Positions 36,095 through 43,705 of a stretch of DNA of 64,000 bases are shown piece after piece. Each line of letters starts with the position of its first letter. The stretch's first letter is position 1. The stretch spans positions 1 to 64,000 of the forward strand of contig NZ_UYJA01000007.1 in the NCBI RefSeq assembly GCF_900618535.1, written 5' to 3'. The DNA comes from Pseudomonas bubulae (GTDB lineage: Bacteria > Pseudomonadota > Gammaproteobacteria > Pseudomonadales > Pseudomonadaceae). The position numbers and the translations under genes are program-made. The notes beneath the pieces are model-generated. The model worked only from the letters and a program-made list of their open reading frames with translations, ran no database searches and was not told where the DNA came from.

Positions 36095-37181
36095 TGCTTT
36101 CGCAGGCCTGGAAACCGTCGGTAGTGGCAGCTATGACGCCGATGACGTGCACTTTTTACTGCGCGCCCTGCAGATTGAAGTCACCGACGTGCAGGAAAAA
36201 GAGCGGCTGATCCAGACCCGGCAACGCCATTACTCCGAGATGATCAGCCAGGAACATGCGCCGTCCGACACCCATAAAAGCCTTTACCAGCGTGCCCTGA
36301 TGCAAAATGGCGCGCGCATGGCGGCCGATGTGCAGGCGCTGGCGCTGGCCTTGAATGAGCGCTACAACGGCCCCTCGATTGCGCTGGTGTCCTTTGTGCG
36401 CGCCGGTTTACCGCTGGGTGTACTGCTGCGCCGGGCGCTGCTTGATCTGGGGCGCGAGGCTGCGCATTACGGCATCAGCATTATTCGTGACCGTGGAATC
36501 GACAACGTCGCACTCGAAGCTATCATCAAGAGCCACGGTGCCGAAAACATCGTGTTTGTCGATGGCTGGACCGGCAAGGGCGCGATCAGCGGCCAGATCC
36601 GCGAAAGCCTGGCGGGAGACTCGCGTTTCCCGGCAGACCCACGCCTGGTGGTGTTGGCGGACCCTTGTGGCCGCGCGTGGCTGGCGGCGTCCGCTGAAGA
36701 CTGGCTGATCCCCTCGGGCATTCTGGGGGCTACGGTTTCCGGGCTGGTTTCTCGTTCCATCTGGCCGCAAACCCCGGGCCTGCATGGTTGCGTGGTGTAT
36801 GACCATTTGGCGGAACACGACGTGACCATGAGTTTTATCCACAGCATCGAAACCGAGCGGGCACAGCTTGCCCCGTTGCCCGCTGCGCAACCCTGGACAC
36901 TGGATCAGGCCGCAGCCTTGCAACACTCGGCGGTAGCTGCGGTCGAACGTATCTCGACGCGGTTTGCGGTGACCAACCCCAACCGGGTCAAACCGGGTAT
37001 CGCCGAGGCCACCCGCGCCGTGATGCGCCGGGTACCGGACCACGTGCTGGTGCGCAACCTTGACGATCAGGACGTGCAACTGCTGTTGCACCTGACGCGC
37101 CAGGCCAATATCGAGGTCCAGGAAGTCGGTGATGAACTGGGGCCGTATCGCGCTGTGACCGTAATCAGGAGTGTTCGCTGA
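36087..37181 (+). CDS. StiP-type phosphoribosyltransferase-like protein, Ter locus
   Basis: 364 residues matching, from memory, the family annotated as 'cysteine protease StiP', regarded in Ter analyses as a phosphoribosyltransferase relative. Seen motifs are GSYDADDVHFLLRALQIEVT at the N-terminus, IALVSFVRAGLPLGVLLRR, HYGISIIRDRGID and the PRPP-loop-like NIVFVDGWTGKGAI. Whether it is a protease or a transferase is unsettled; the VDGWTGKG loop favours the latter. Start overlaps the HAD gene by eight bases; its stop overlaps the next start by one. Confidence 0.85.
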   Translation: MSNAFAGLETVGSGSYDADDVHFLLRALQIEVTDVQEKERLIQTRQRHYSEMISQEHAPSDTHKSLYQRALMQNGARMAADVQALALALNERYNGPSIALVSFVRAGLPLGVLLRRALLDLGREAAHYGISIIRDRGIDNVALEAIIKSHGAENIVFVDGWTGKGAISGQIRESLAGDSRFPADPRLVVLADPCGRAWLAASAEDWLIPSGILGATVSGLVSRSIWPQTPGLHGCVVYDHLAEHDVTMSFIHSIETERAQLAPLPAAQPWTLDQAAALQHSAVAAVERISTRFAVTNPNRVKPGIAEATRAVMRRVPDHVLVRNLDDQDVQLLLHLTRQANIEVQEVGDELGPYRAVTVIRSVR

Positions 37182-38140
37182 TGATCAAGCATTCAGCCTA
37201 TGCCTTGGGCGCCACACTTTATATGCCGGCCACCCGTCCCGATATTCTGGATGTGGTGCTGGGCGAGAAGATCCAGGGTTTACGCTCGCTGGTGGTGTGC
37301 CTGGAAGACGCCGTGGCCGAAATCGACGTGCAGCAGGGGCTGAACAACCTCAAGAACCTGCTGTTGGGCATCGAGGCGCGTGGCGGCCGTCCGTCGAGCG
37401 GGCCGATCCTGTTTGTGCGCCCGCGTGATGCGGCAATGGCAGCGGTGCTTAATGATTGGTCGCTGATGCGCCATGTCGACGGTTTTGTGGTGCCCAAACT
37501 CAGCCTGGGCAATATCCGCGAGTGGCAGCAGGCGGTGACCCGCGACGACCTGATGCTGATGCCCACTCTGGAAACCCCGGAAGTCTTTGTGCCCAATGCC
37601 ATGGTAGAGCTGCGCAGCGCCATGCTGGAGCTGTTGCCTGAGCGCATTATTGCCCTGCGCATCGGTGGCAACGACCTGATGGGCTGCCTGGGTTTGCGTC
37701 GTCCACAAACCATGACCCTGTACAGCACGCCCATGAGCTATGTGATTCCCATGTTGTGCGGGATCATGGGCTCGGCAGGTTTTGCCCTGACCGCACCGGT
37801 GTTCGAGCAGCTCAATACGCCACACGTGCTGGATCAGGAACTGGCGCTGGATATGGCTCACGGGCTTGTAGGGAAAACTGCGATTCACCCGTCACAAATT
37901 GCAGTTATCCACAGGGCGTTGCAAGTCAGCCTTGAAGATCTCAACAGCGCACGCCAAATATTGAGTGAGGCGGCGCCTGCGGTGTTCAAGTTCAACGACG
38001 CCATGTGCGAGCCTGCGACCCATTACAAATGGGCGCAAACAATTATTGAACGGGCACATTGGCAAGGGGTTCGCCCTGAAGTCGCCTGCCCGACAGACAC
38101 TTTTGGAGGCAGCCTGAGATTGGCTGAATTAGTGGGTTGA
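37181..38140 (+). CDS. HpcH/HpaI-type lyase (citrate lyase beta-like), Ter locus
   Basis: 319 residues of the citrate lyase beta-subunit/HpcH aldolase superfamily: SLVVCLEDAVAEIDV carries the acidic metal ligands, LMPTLETPEVF the second, IALRIGGNDLMGCLGLRR a characteristic loop, and HPSQIAVIHRAL the C-terminal signature. These enzymes make or break carbon-carbon bonds of CoA or free acids. In Ter loci the homologue is a constant member of the biosynthetic arm. It is coupled to both neighbours (TGATG overlap upstream, four-base overlap downstream). Confidence 0.87.
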   Translation: MIKHSAYALGATLYMPATRPDILDVVLGEKIQGLRSLVVCLEDAVAEIDVQQGLNNLKNLLLGIEARGGRPSSGPILFVRPRDAAMAAVLNDWSLMRHVDGFVVPKLSLGNIREWQQAVTRDDLMLMPTLETPEVFVPNAMVELRSAMLELLPERIIALRIGGNDLMGCLGLRRPQTMTLYSTPMSYVIPMLCGIMGSAGFALTAPVFEQLNTPHVLDQELALDMAHGLVGKTAIHPSQIAVIHRALQVSLEDLNSARQILSEAAPAVFKFNDAMCEPATHYKWAQTIIERAHWQGVRPEVACPTDTFGGSLRLAELVG

Positions 38141-38814
38141 ACGACGTTTTGAATACATCGGACAAAGGCAACAAGCAGGTTCTGTCAGCGTTCGACTTCG
38201 ATGGCACACTGACCTATCACGACAGCTTTGTGCCGTTTTTGCGCTTTGCCTTTGGCAATCGCCTGTTCGCGATGCGCCTGTTGCGGATGATTCCGGCCAC
38301 GGCGTGCTACCTGCTGGGCAGGATTTCTCGCAATGATTTGAAAGAGAAACTGATCGCGGTCTACCTGACCGGCGCCAAAGAGGCCTGGGTAAAGGAGCGC
38401 GCTGAAGCATTTTGTGACGTTTCCTGGCAGCGTCTGATGCGGCCTTTGGGCTTAACATCCGTCGCCAACCAGATTGAGCAGGGCGCCAAGGTAACAATTT
38501 GCTCGGCGTCCCCTGAACTGGTGCTCACACCTTTTGCCAAAAAACTCGGTATCGGCTTGATCGGTACACGGCTGGCCTCAGTCGATGGCGTGCTGACCGG
38601 AGATATCGAGGGCACCAACTGTCGCTGTGAACAAAAAGTCATTCGGCTGGAGGCGCAATACGGGCCTCTGGACCAATACACACTGCGTGCCTGGGGTGAC
38701 ACCCGGGGCGATGAACAGATGCTCGGAGCCGCTCAAGAGCCGCATTGGCGTGAATTTCACGCATTGTGGCGTCGCAAGCGGCCACTTGACGTGTGCTTGC
38801 GCGAGGAGCTGTAA
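38137..38814 (+). CDS. HAD-IB family phosphatase, Ter locus
   Basis: 225 residues of the SerB/HAD-IB group: AFDFDGTLTYHDSF is motif I, KVTICSASPEL motif II, and WGDTRGDEQML motif IV. The helical cap with RMIPATACYLLGRISRND is typical of HAD-IB proteins. The start is set at a TTG overlapping the stop of the lyase gene; no ATG occurs before motif I, so a TTG or internal start is needed. A second HAD in the same operon suggests two separate dephosphorylation steps. A 73-base gap follows before the ter genes. Confidence 0.83.
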   Translation: MNDVLNTSDKGNKQVLSAFDFDGTLTYHDSFVPFLRFAFGNRLFAMRLLRMIPATACYLLGRISRNDLKEKLIAVYLTGAKEAWVKERAEAFCDVSWQRLMRPLGLTSVANQIEQGAKVTICSASPELVLTPFAKKLGIGLIGTRLASVDGVLTGDIEGTNCRCEQKVIRLEAQYGPLDQYTLRAWGDTRGDEQMLGAAQEPHWREFHALWRRKRPLDVCLREEL

Positions 38815-38887
38815 GCCAGGCGCAAGCAAAGCATGTCAATAATCAGTAATTACCTATCGTGCTTCAGTGCAGACAAGGAGACGTTTC

Positions 38888-39478
38888 ATGGCCATTTCGC
38901 TGTCCAAGAATCAAACCATCTCTCTCGAGAAAGAAGCGGGAGCCGGTCTCAAGAAAATTCGCATGGGCCTGGGCTGGGATCCGGTCAAGCCCAGCGGTTT
39001 TTTCGCCAAGCTGCTGAGCAGTGATACCGCCATCGACCTGGATGCTTCGTGCATCCTGCTCGACAGTGCCAAACAACCGCTGGACCTGGTGTGGTTTCGC
39101 CAGCTCAAGTCCAAAGACGGCTCCATCGTGCACTCCGGCGACAACCGCACGGGTGAGGGCGATGGCGACGACGAGTCGATCCAGGTCAACCTGGAGCAGC
39201 TGCCAGCCGGGGTCAAACACCTGGTGTTTACCGTGAACTCGTTTACCGGGCAAAATTTCGAAGCGGTAGAAAACGCCTACTGCCGTATCGTTGACGAGCT
39301 GACCGGCAAAGAGCTGGCGCGCTTCAACCTGTCGGACAAGGGCCGTCACACCGGCGTGGTCATGGCATACATCAGCCGCACATCGGCGGGCTGGGACCTG
39401 ACCGCCATCGGCACCGTGGCCAATGGCCGTACCGCCCAGGATCTGGCCACTGACGCAGCCCAGGCGGTGCGCTCATGA
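38888..39478 (+). CDS. terZ: TerD-family protein, TerZ-like
   Basis: 196 residues, one TerD domain. It keeps the calcium-binding pattern: IDLDASCILLD, and GDNRTGEGDGDDESIQVNLE with its dense acidic loop. An insertion (WDPVKPSGFFAKLLSSDT) after the first strand fits TerZ rather than TerD. Ter proteins form cytoplasmic, membrane-associated complexes with TerC and protect against tellurite, phage and other stress by an unclear mechanism. AAGGAG lies seven bases before the ATG. The stop overlaps the terA start. Confidence 0.88.
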   Translation: MAISLSKNQTISLEKEAGAGLKKIRMGLGWDPVKPSGFFAKLLSSDTAIDLDASCILLDSAKQPLDLVWFRQLKSKDGSIVHSGDNRTGEGDGDDESIQVNLEQLPAGVKHLVFTVNSFTGQNFEAVENAYCRIVDELTGKELARFNLSDKGRHTGVVMAYISRTSAGWDLTAIGTVANGRTAQDLATDAAQAVRS

Positions 39479-40680
39479 CCACATTGACCCCGGGCGCCAA
39501 CACCGGCGTTGCCAGCGGTACCCTGAGCGTCACCGTCAGCTATACCCCGGTGACCGGCGCGGACCTGGACGTTTCTGCGTTTTTGCTCAATGAGTCGGGC
39601 AAGGTGCGTGGCGACAACGACATGTGCTTCTTCGGCCAGCAAAGCGTCAATAATGGCGCGGTCAAGCTGGTGGAATCGGCTGCAGGTCGCAGTGTGTTCA
39701 GCGTCAATCTGGACGCCATTGATCAGGCCATCGAAAAAGTCGCCCTCACCGCAACCATCTATGAGAACAAGGCCCGTTTCGACGCCTTCCCGCAGTTGAC
39801 CGTAACGGTGAGCGGCGGCATCGAAGCACCGATTCCGACCCAGGGCATGCAGGAAACCGCGTTGATCCTCGGCGAGTTCTATCGCCGTCAGGGCGTGTGG
39901 AAGTTCCGCTGCGTAGCACAGGGTTTTGCCGGTGGCCTTGCGCCCTTGGCCGAGCACTTTGGGGTTGATATTGCGGCTCCTGCTCCTGCTGCAGCGCCGA
40001 CGCCACCTCCAGCGCCTCCAGCACCAGCACCAGCACCGGCACCGGCACCGGCAGCGAAGATCAATCTGTCGAAGATCACCCTGGACAAGCAGCGTCCGTC
40101 CATCAGCCTTGAGAAAAAGGACGGTGACTTCGGCGAGATCAAGATCAACCTCAACTGGAACCGTACCAACCCCAACGCCGGGGGCGGCGGCTTCTTTGCT
40201 TCGCTGCGCGGCAAGTCGGGCGGGATCGACCTGGACGTGGGCTGCCTGTACGAAATGGAGAACGGCCGCAAAGGCGCGGTACAGGCCCTGGGCAATGCCT
40301 TCGGTGATTTCCGTGACGAGCCGTTTATCCAGTTGATGGGCGACGACCGCACCGGCTCGGTAAGTGACGGCGAGTGGTTGCGCATCAATGGCAAGGAGTG
40401 GCGCAAGATGCGTCGCGTGCTGGTTTACGCGTTCATCTACGAAGGTGCCCCGAACTGGCAGGCGACTGACGGTGTCATCACCTTGTACATCCCGGGTGAG
40501 CCGCCGATTGAAGTGCGCCTGAGCGAAGAGGGCGGGACCAAAGGCATGTGCGCCATTGCTTTGCTTGAAAACGTCGGTGGCAGTGTGAAGGTCAACCGTC
40601 GGGTTGAATTCTTCAAGGGCCACTCTGACATGGATAAAGCGTTTGGTTGGGGTATGCGCTGGGCTGCCGGCTCCAAATGA
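39475..40680 (+). CDS. terA: TerA-like two-domain tellurium resistance protein
   Basis: 401 residues. A first TerD-like domain (about residues 1-165; LTPGANTGV, DVSAFLLNESGKV, GEFYRRQGVWKFRCVAQGFA then GGLAPLAEHFGV) is joined by a linker of about 30 Pro and Ala residues to a TerA domain (about 200-400) with LEKKDGDFGEIKINLNW, GIDLDVGCLYEM and a C-terminal AFGWGMRWAAGSK. E. coli-plasmid TerA is about 385 residues. The linker is GC-rich and repetitive and may vary in length between strains. It overlaps the terZ-like gene by four bases. Confidence 0.9.
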   Translation: MTTLTPGANTGVASGTLSVTVSYTPVTGADLDVSAFLLNESGKVRGDNDMCFFGQQSVNNGAVKLVESAAGRSVFSVNLDAIDQAIEKVALTATIYENKARFDAFPQLTVTVSGGIEAPIPTQGMQETALILGEFYRRQGVWKFRCVAQGFAGGLAPLAEHFGVDIAAPAPAAAPTPPPAPPAPAPAPAPAPAAKINLSKITLDKQRPSISLEKKDGDFGEIKINLNWNRTNPNAGGGGFFASLRGKSGGIDLDVGCLYEMENGRKGAVQALGNAFGDFRDEPFIQLMGDDRTGSVSDGEWLRINGKEWRKMRRVLVYAFIYEGAPNWQATDGVITLYIPGEPPIEVRLSEEGGTKGMCAIALLENVGGSVKVNRRVEFFKGHSDMDKAFGWGMRWAAGSK

Positions 40681-40746
40681 GCGCTCTGTAAGTGGCCGCC
40701 TGATGAAACAGGCGCCGTACCTGCAATTTCTGACAAGGTGACTCCA

Positions 40747-41196
40747 ATGCTCGAATGGCTCAAAACCAACGCAAGCGCCGCCCGTGACAAGCTCTCGGCG
40801 GAAGTCAGCAAATTCAAGAACCGTGAGTTTATGGAAGCCGTGGTTTCCGGTTGCGCACTGGTGGCCGCTGCCGATGGCAATATCAGCAGCGACGAAAAAC
40901 AGAAAATGGTCGGATTTATTCAAAACTCCAATGAGTTGAAGGTCTTTGACGTCAAGGACGTGATCAAAGCTTTCAACGCTGTGTGTGAAAAGTTTGAATT
41001 TGACCAGCAGATCGGTCGCGCTGAAGCGCTGAAATCAATCGGTCAGCTACGTAAAAAAGAAGATGCCGCCCGCCTGCTGGTGCGTGTTTGCTGCGCAATC
41101 GGTAGCGCCGACGGCAACTTCGATGAAAGTGAGCGGGCTGCCTGCCGCACTATCTGCAATGAGCTGGGGCTGAACCCTGGCGATTTTGATCTCTGA
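40747..41196 (+). CDS. terB: TerB tellurium resistance protein
   Basis: 149 residues, all-helical TerB fold with two metal-binding half repeats: ALVAAADGNISSDEKQKM and CCAIGSADGNFDESERAAC. The paired DGN acidic loops are the family's metal sites. TerB is thought to bridge cytoplasmic Ter proteins to membrane TerC. I use the ATG at 40747, with AAGGTG upstream, over a GTG three codons before. terC follows after seven bases. Confidence 0.94.
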   Translation: MLEWLKTNASAARDKLSAEVSKFKNREFMEAVVSGCALVAAADGNISSDEKQKMVGFIQNSNELKVFDVKDVIKAFNAVCEKFEFDQQIGRAEALKSIGQLRKKEDAARLLVRVCCAIGSADGNFDESERAACRTICNELGLNPGDFDL

Positions 41197-41203
41197 GGAC
41201 ATC

Positions 41204-42250
41204 ATGGAAAACACGGCAATTGGCTTTCCGCCAACTACCATCGCTGTATTTGTGGCTCTGGCGGTCATTGCTCTGGCAATCGACCTGTTTACCCACAAAA
41301 GCGATAAACCGGTCTCGCTGACCAACGCCGCCGTCTGGTCGATGTTCTGGGTGGTGATCTCGCTCATGTTTGCGGGCTACCTGTATGTGGCCCACGGCCC
41401 AAGTGTGGCCAGCCTGTTCGTTACCGGTTACGCGCTGGAAAAAGTACTCAGCGTCGACAACCTGTTCGTGTTCATGGCGATTTTTGCCTGGTTCAAGATC
41501 CCGGACGCATTGCGTCACCGGGTTCTGTACTGGGGCATCATCGGCGCCATTGTGTTCCGCCTGATTTTCGTGGCGATCGGTACTGGCCTGCTGGCGTTTG
41601 GCCCTTGGGTCGAAGTGCTGTTTGCCGTGGTCGTGGCCTGGACCGCAGTGATGATGTTGCGCAGCAAGGAAGAGGATGAGGAGGAGGATTACTCCAAGCA
41701 CATCGCCTACCGTTTTGCGAAAAAACTGTTCCCGGTCTGGCCGAAGCTGCACGGGCATAATTTCTTTGTTTCACGCAAAGAGCTTGAAAAAGAGATCACG
41801 AAGCCGCAGAACAAGGGAATGACTCTTGTAGGCAAGGGCGCTCTTTTTGCTACCCCACTGTTTTTGTGTGTGGTGGTGGTTGAGGTTTCAGACATTCTGT
41901 TTGCCTTCGACTCCGTACCGGCAGTGATTGCCGTGAGCCGTGAACCCTTGATCGTGTACTCGGCCATGATGTTCGCCATTCTGGGTCTGCGGACCATGTA
42001 CTTCGTTCTCGAAGCACTGAAACGCTACCTGGTGCACCTGGAAAAAGCGGTTATCGCCCTGCTGTTCTTTATCGCCGGCAAGCTGGCCCTGAACGCAACC
42101 GATCACCTGTTTGGCCATGGTTATGAAATTGATCCAAACACCAGTCTGATTGTGGTGTTGGTGGTCTTGGCTATCGGTATCGTGGCCAGCATCATCTTTC
42201 CCGGTAAGGAAGAAGAGCAATCCGACGTTAACAACGACACGAAAGCTTGA
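41204..42250 (+). CDS. terC: TerC integral membrane protein
   Basis: 348 residues with about eight to nine membrane segments. The TerC core is clear: ALEKVLSVDNLFVFMAIFAW in the first half and VEVSDILFAFDSVPAVIAVS in the second, each bearing the conserved acidic residues inside a membrane helix. A cytoplasmic loop is very acidic (SKEEDEEEDYSK). TerC-type proteins are now linked to metal (manganese) export and to membrane-protein metalation as well as tellurite resistance. GAGGAC precedes the ATG at 41204. Next gene starts 26 bases on. Confidence 0.95.
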   Translation: MENTAIGFPPTTIAVFVALAVIALAIDLFTHKSDKPVSLTNAAVWSMFWVVISLMFAGYLYVAHGPSVASLFVTGYALEKVLSVDNLFVFMAIFAWFKIPDALRHRVLYWGIIGAIVFRLIFVAIGTGLLAFGPWVEVLFAVVVAWTAVMMLRSKEEDEEEDYSKHIAYRFAKKLFPVWPKLHGHNFFVSRKELEKEITKPQNKGMTLVGKGALFATPLFLCVVVVEVSDILFAFDSVPAVIAVSREPLIVYSAMMFAILGLRTMYFVLEALKRYLVHLEKAVIALLFFIAGKLALNATDHLFGHGYEIDPNTSLIVVLVVLAIGIVASIIFPGKEEEQSDVNNDTKA

Positions 42251-42276
42251 TCGCACATTACTAAGGAGAATTACAC

Positions 42277-42852
42277 ATGGCACTTTCCCTTTCCAAAGGC
42301 GGCAACCTGTCTCTGTCCAAAGAAGCCCCCGGGATGACCAAAGTCCTCGTGGGTCTGGGCTGGGATGCTCGCTCCACCGATGGTCAAGACTTCGACCTGG
42401 ATGCGAGCGCTTTCTTGCTCAAGGCTGACGGTAAAGTACGCGCTGACTCCGATTTCATTTTTTACAACCAGCTCAAAAGCGTGGACGGCTCGGTTGAACA
42501 CACGGGCGACAACCGTACCGGTGAAGGCGACGGCGATGACGAGGCGATCAAGGTCGACCTGTCCAAAGTACCCGCTGACATCGACCGGATCGCGTTTACC
42601 GTGACCATTCACGAAGCTGACGCTCGCCGTCAAAACTTCGGTCAGGTGCGCAATGCTTTCATCCGCATTGTGAACCAGGACAACAACAGTGAAGTGGCGC
42701 GTTATGACCTGGCAGAAGACGCCAGCACCGAAACCGCGATGATCTTTGCCGAGCTGTATCGCAATGGCGCCGAGTGGAAGTTCCGCGCTGTGGGCCAGGG
42801 CTTTGCTGGCGGTCTCAAGCCATTGGCGGAAAGCTACGGCCTGAAGTTTTAA
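42277..42852 (+). CDS. terD: TerD family tellurium/stress resistance protein
   Basis: 191 residues, one TerD domain of standard length (192 in plasmid systems). It has LSKGGNLSLSKEAPG at the start, FDLDASAFLLKADGKV, and the calcium loop GDNRTGEGDGDDEAIKVDLS, all acidic residues intact. The C-terminus AVGQGFAGGLKPLAESYGL is typical. AAGGAG precedes the ATG. The next gene is a close paralogue, presumably from tandem duplication. Confidence 0.95.
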   Translation: MALSLSKGGNLSLSKEAPGMTKVLVGLGWDARSTDGQDFDLDASAFLLKADGKVRADSDFIFYNQLKSVDGSVEHTGDNRTGEGDGDDEAIKVDLSKVPADIDRIAFTVTIHEADARRQNFGQVRNAFIRIVNQDNNSEVARYDLAEDASTETAMIFAELYRNGAEWKFRAVGQGFAGGLKPLAESYGLKF

Positions 42853-42891
42853 TCTGCACCCCATCAACTTTTCATATAAGGGTTCACGAAC

Positions 42892-43470
42892 ATGGCAGTA
42901 AGTCTGAGTAAAGGCGGCAACGTCTCCCTGACCAAAGAAGCACCTGGCCTGACCGAAGTGGTTGTAGGCCTGGGTTGGGACCCACGGGTTACTGACGGTC
43001 AGGAGTTCGACCTGGACGCCTCGGTGTTTATCGTTGGTGAGAACGGCAAAGTGCTGAACGACGGCAGCTTTGTGTTCTACAACAACAAGACTTCGCCCGA
43101 CGGCAACGTTGTGCACCAGGGCGACAACCGCTCGGGCGCCGGCGACGGTGATGATGAGCAAGTAAACGTCAACCTGTCGGGTCTGTCGCAAGAAGCCAAA
43201 AAACTGGCTTTCGCGGTGACCATTCACGAAGCGGATGGCCGCAAGCAAAACTTCGGTCAGGTATCCAACGCTTACATTCGCGTTCTGAACAAGGCTGACG
43301 GCAAGGAGCTGGCACGTTTTGACCTGAGCGAAGACGCTTCGACCGAAACCGCGATGGTGTTCGGCGAGCTGTATCGCAATGGCGAAGAGTGGAAGTTCAA
43401 GGCAATTGGTCAGGGCTTTGCCGGTGGCCTGGCGCCATTGGCTTCGAACTTTGGCGTTAACCTGGGCTAA
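42892..43470 (+). CDS. terE: TerD-family protein, TerE-like paralogue
   Basis: 192 residues and highly similar to the preceding TerD along the whole length (LSKGGNVSLTKEAPGLTEVV, EFDLDASVFIVGENGKV, GDNRSGAGDGDDEQVNVNLS, and AIGQGFAGGLAPLASNFGV). The calcium loop is intact. Position after terD suggests TerE, but TerD and TerE are hard to tell apart without alignment. AAGGG precedes the ATG. A strong terminator follows 17 bases after the stop and closes the Ter locus. Confidence 0.88.
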   Translation: MAVSLSKGGNVSLTKEAPGLTEVVVGLGWDPRVTDGQEFDLDASVFIVGENGKVLNDGSFVFYNNKTSPDGNVVHQGDNRSGAGDGDDEQVNVNLSGLSQEAKKLAFAVTIHEADGRKQNFGQVSNAYIRVLNKADGKELARFDLSEDASTETAMVFGELYRNGEEWKFKAIGQGFAGGLAPLASNFGVNLG

Positions 43471-43486
43471 CCCCCGGCGTTAAACG

Positions 43487-43523
43487 AAAGGCCCTCCCCG
43501 GTATCGGGGAGGGCCTTTTTTTT
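43487..43523 (+). terminator. Rho-independent terminator of the Ter locus
   Basis: AAGGCCCTCCCCG and CGGGGAGGGCCTT pair perfectly across a short GTAT loop, followed by nine T residues. It is one of the strongest terminators in the window. Confidence 0.95.
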
Positions 43524-43538
43524 TGTGTATAAACACCT

Positions 43539-43683
43539 GTAGCAGCTGCCGAGGAACGAAGGCTGCGTTCGGCGGCGAAGCCGTCGTGAAATCAGACACT
43601 TCGCTGCATCAGATAGATTGAACGCTCAGGTTTTACGAGATCTTCGCCCTCGAACGCAGCCTTCGTTCCTCGGCAACTGCTAC
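43539..43683. repeat. Long inverted repeat pair, GTAGCAGCTGCC type
   Basis: The left arm at 43539-43571 and right arm at 43651-43683 are 33 bases each and complementary with one mismatch; arms begin GTAGCAGCTGCCGAGGAACG. About 79 bases lie between them. It is the longest copy of the repeat also found at 12293, 18836 and 21734. It lies between the Ter terminator and the autotransporter stop. Confidence 0.88.
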
Positions 43684-43705
43684 AAGTATTCCACGCACCG
43701 CTTGA

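Noticed and set aside
36087..37181. StiP protein as a true cysteine protease
   Set aside because: The visible glycine-rich VDGWTGKG loop fits a phosphoribosyltransferase fold, and I could not place a cysteine-histidine pair, so I did not call a protease activity.
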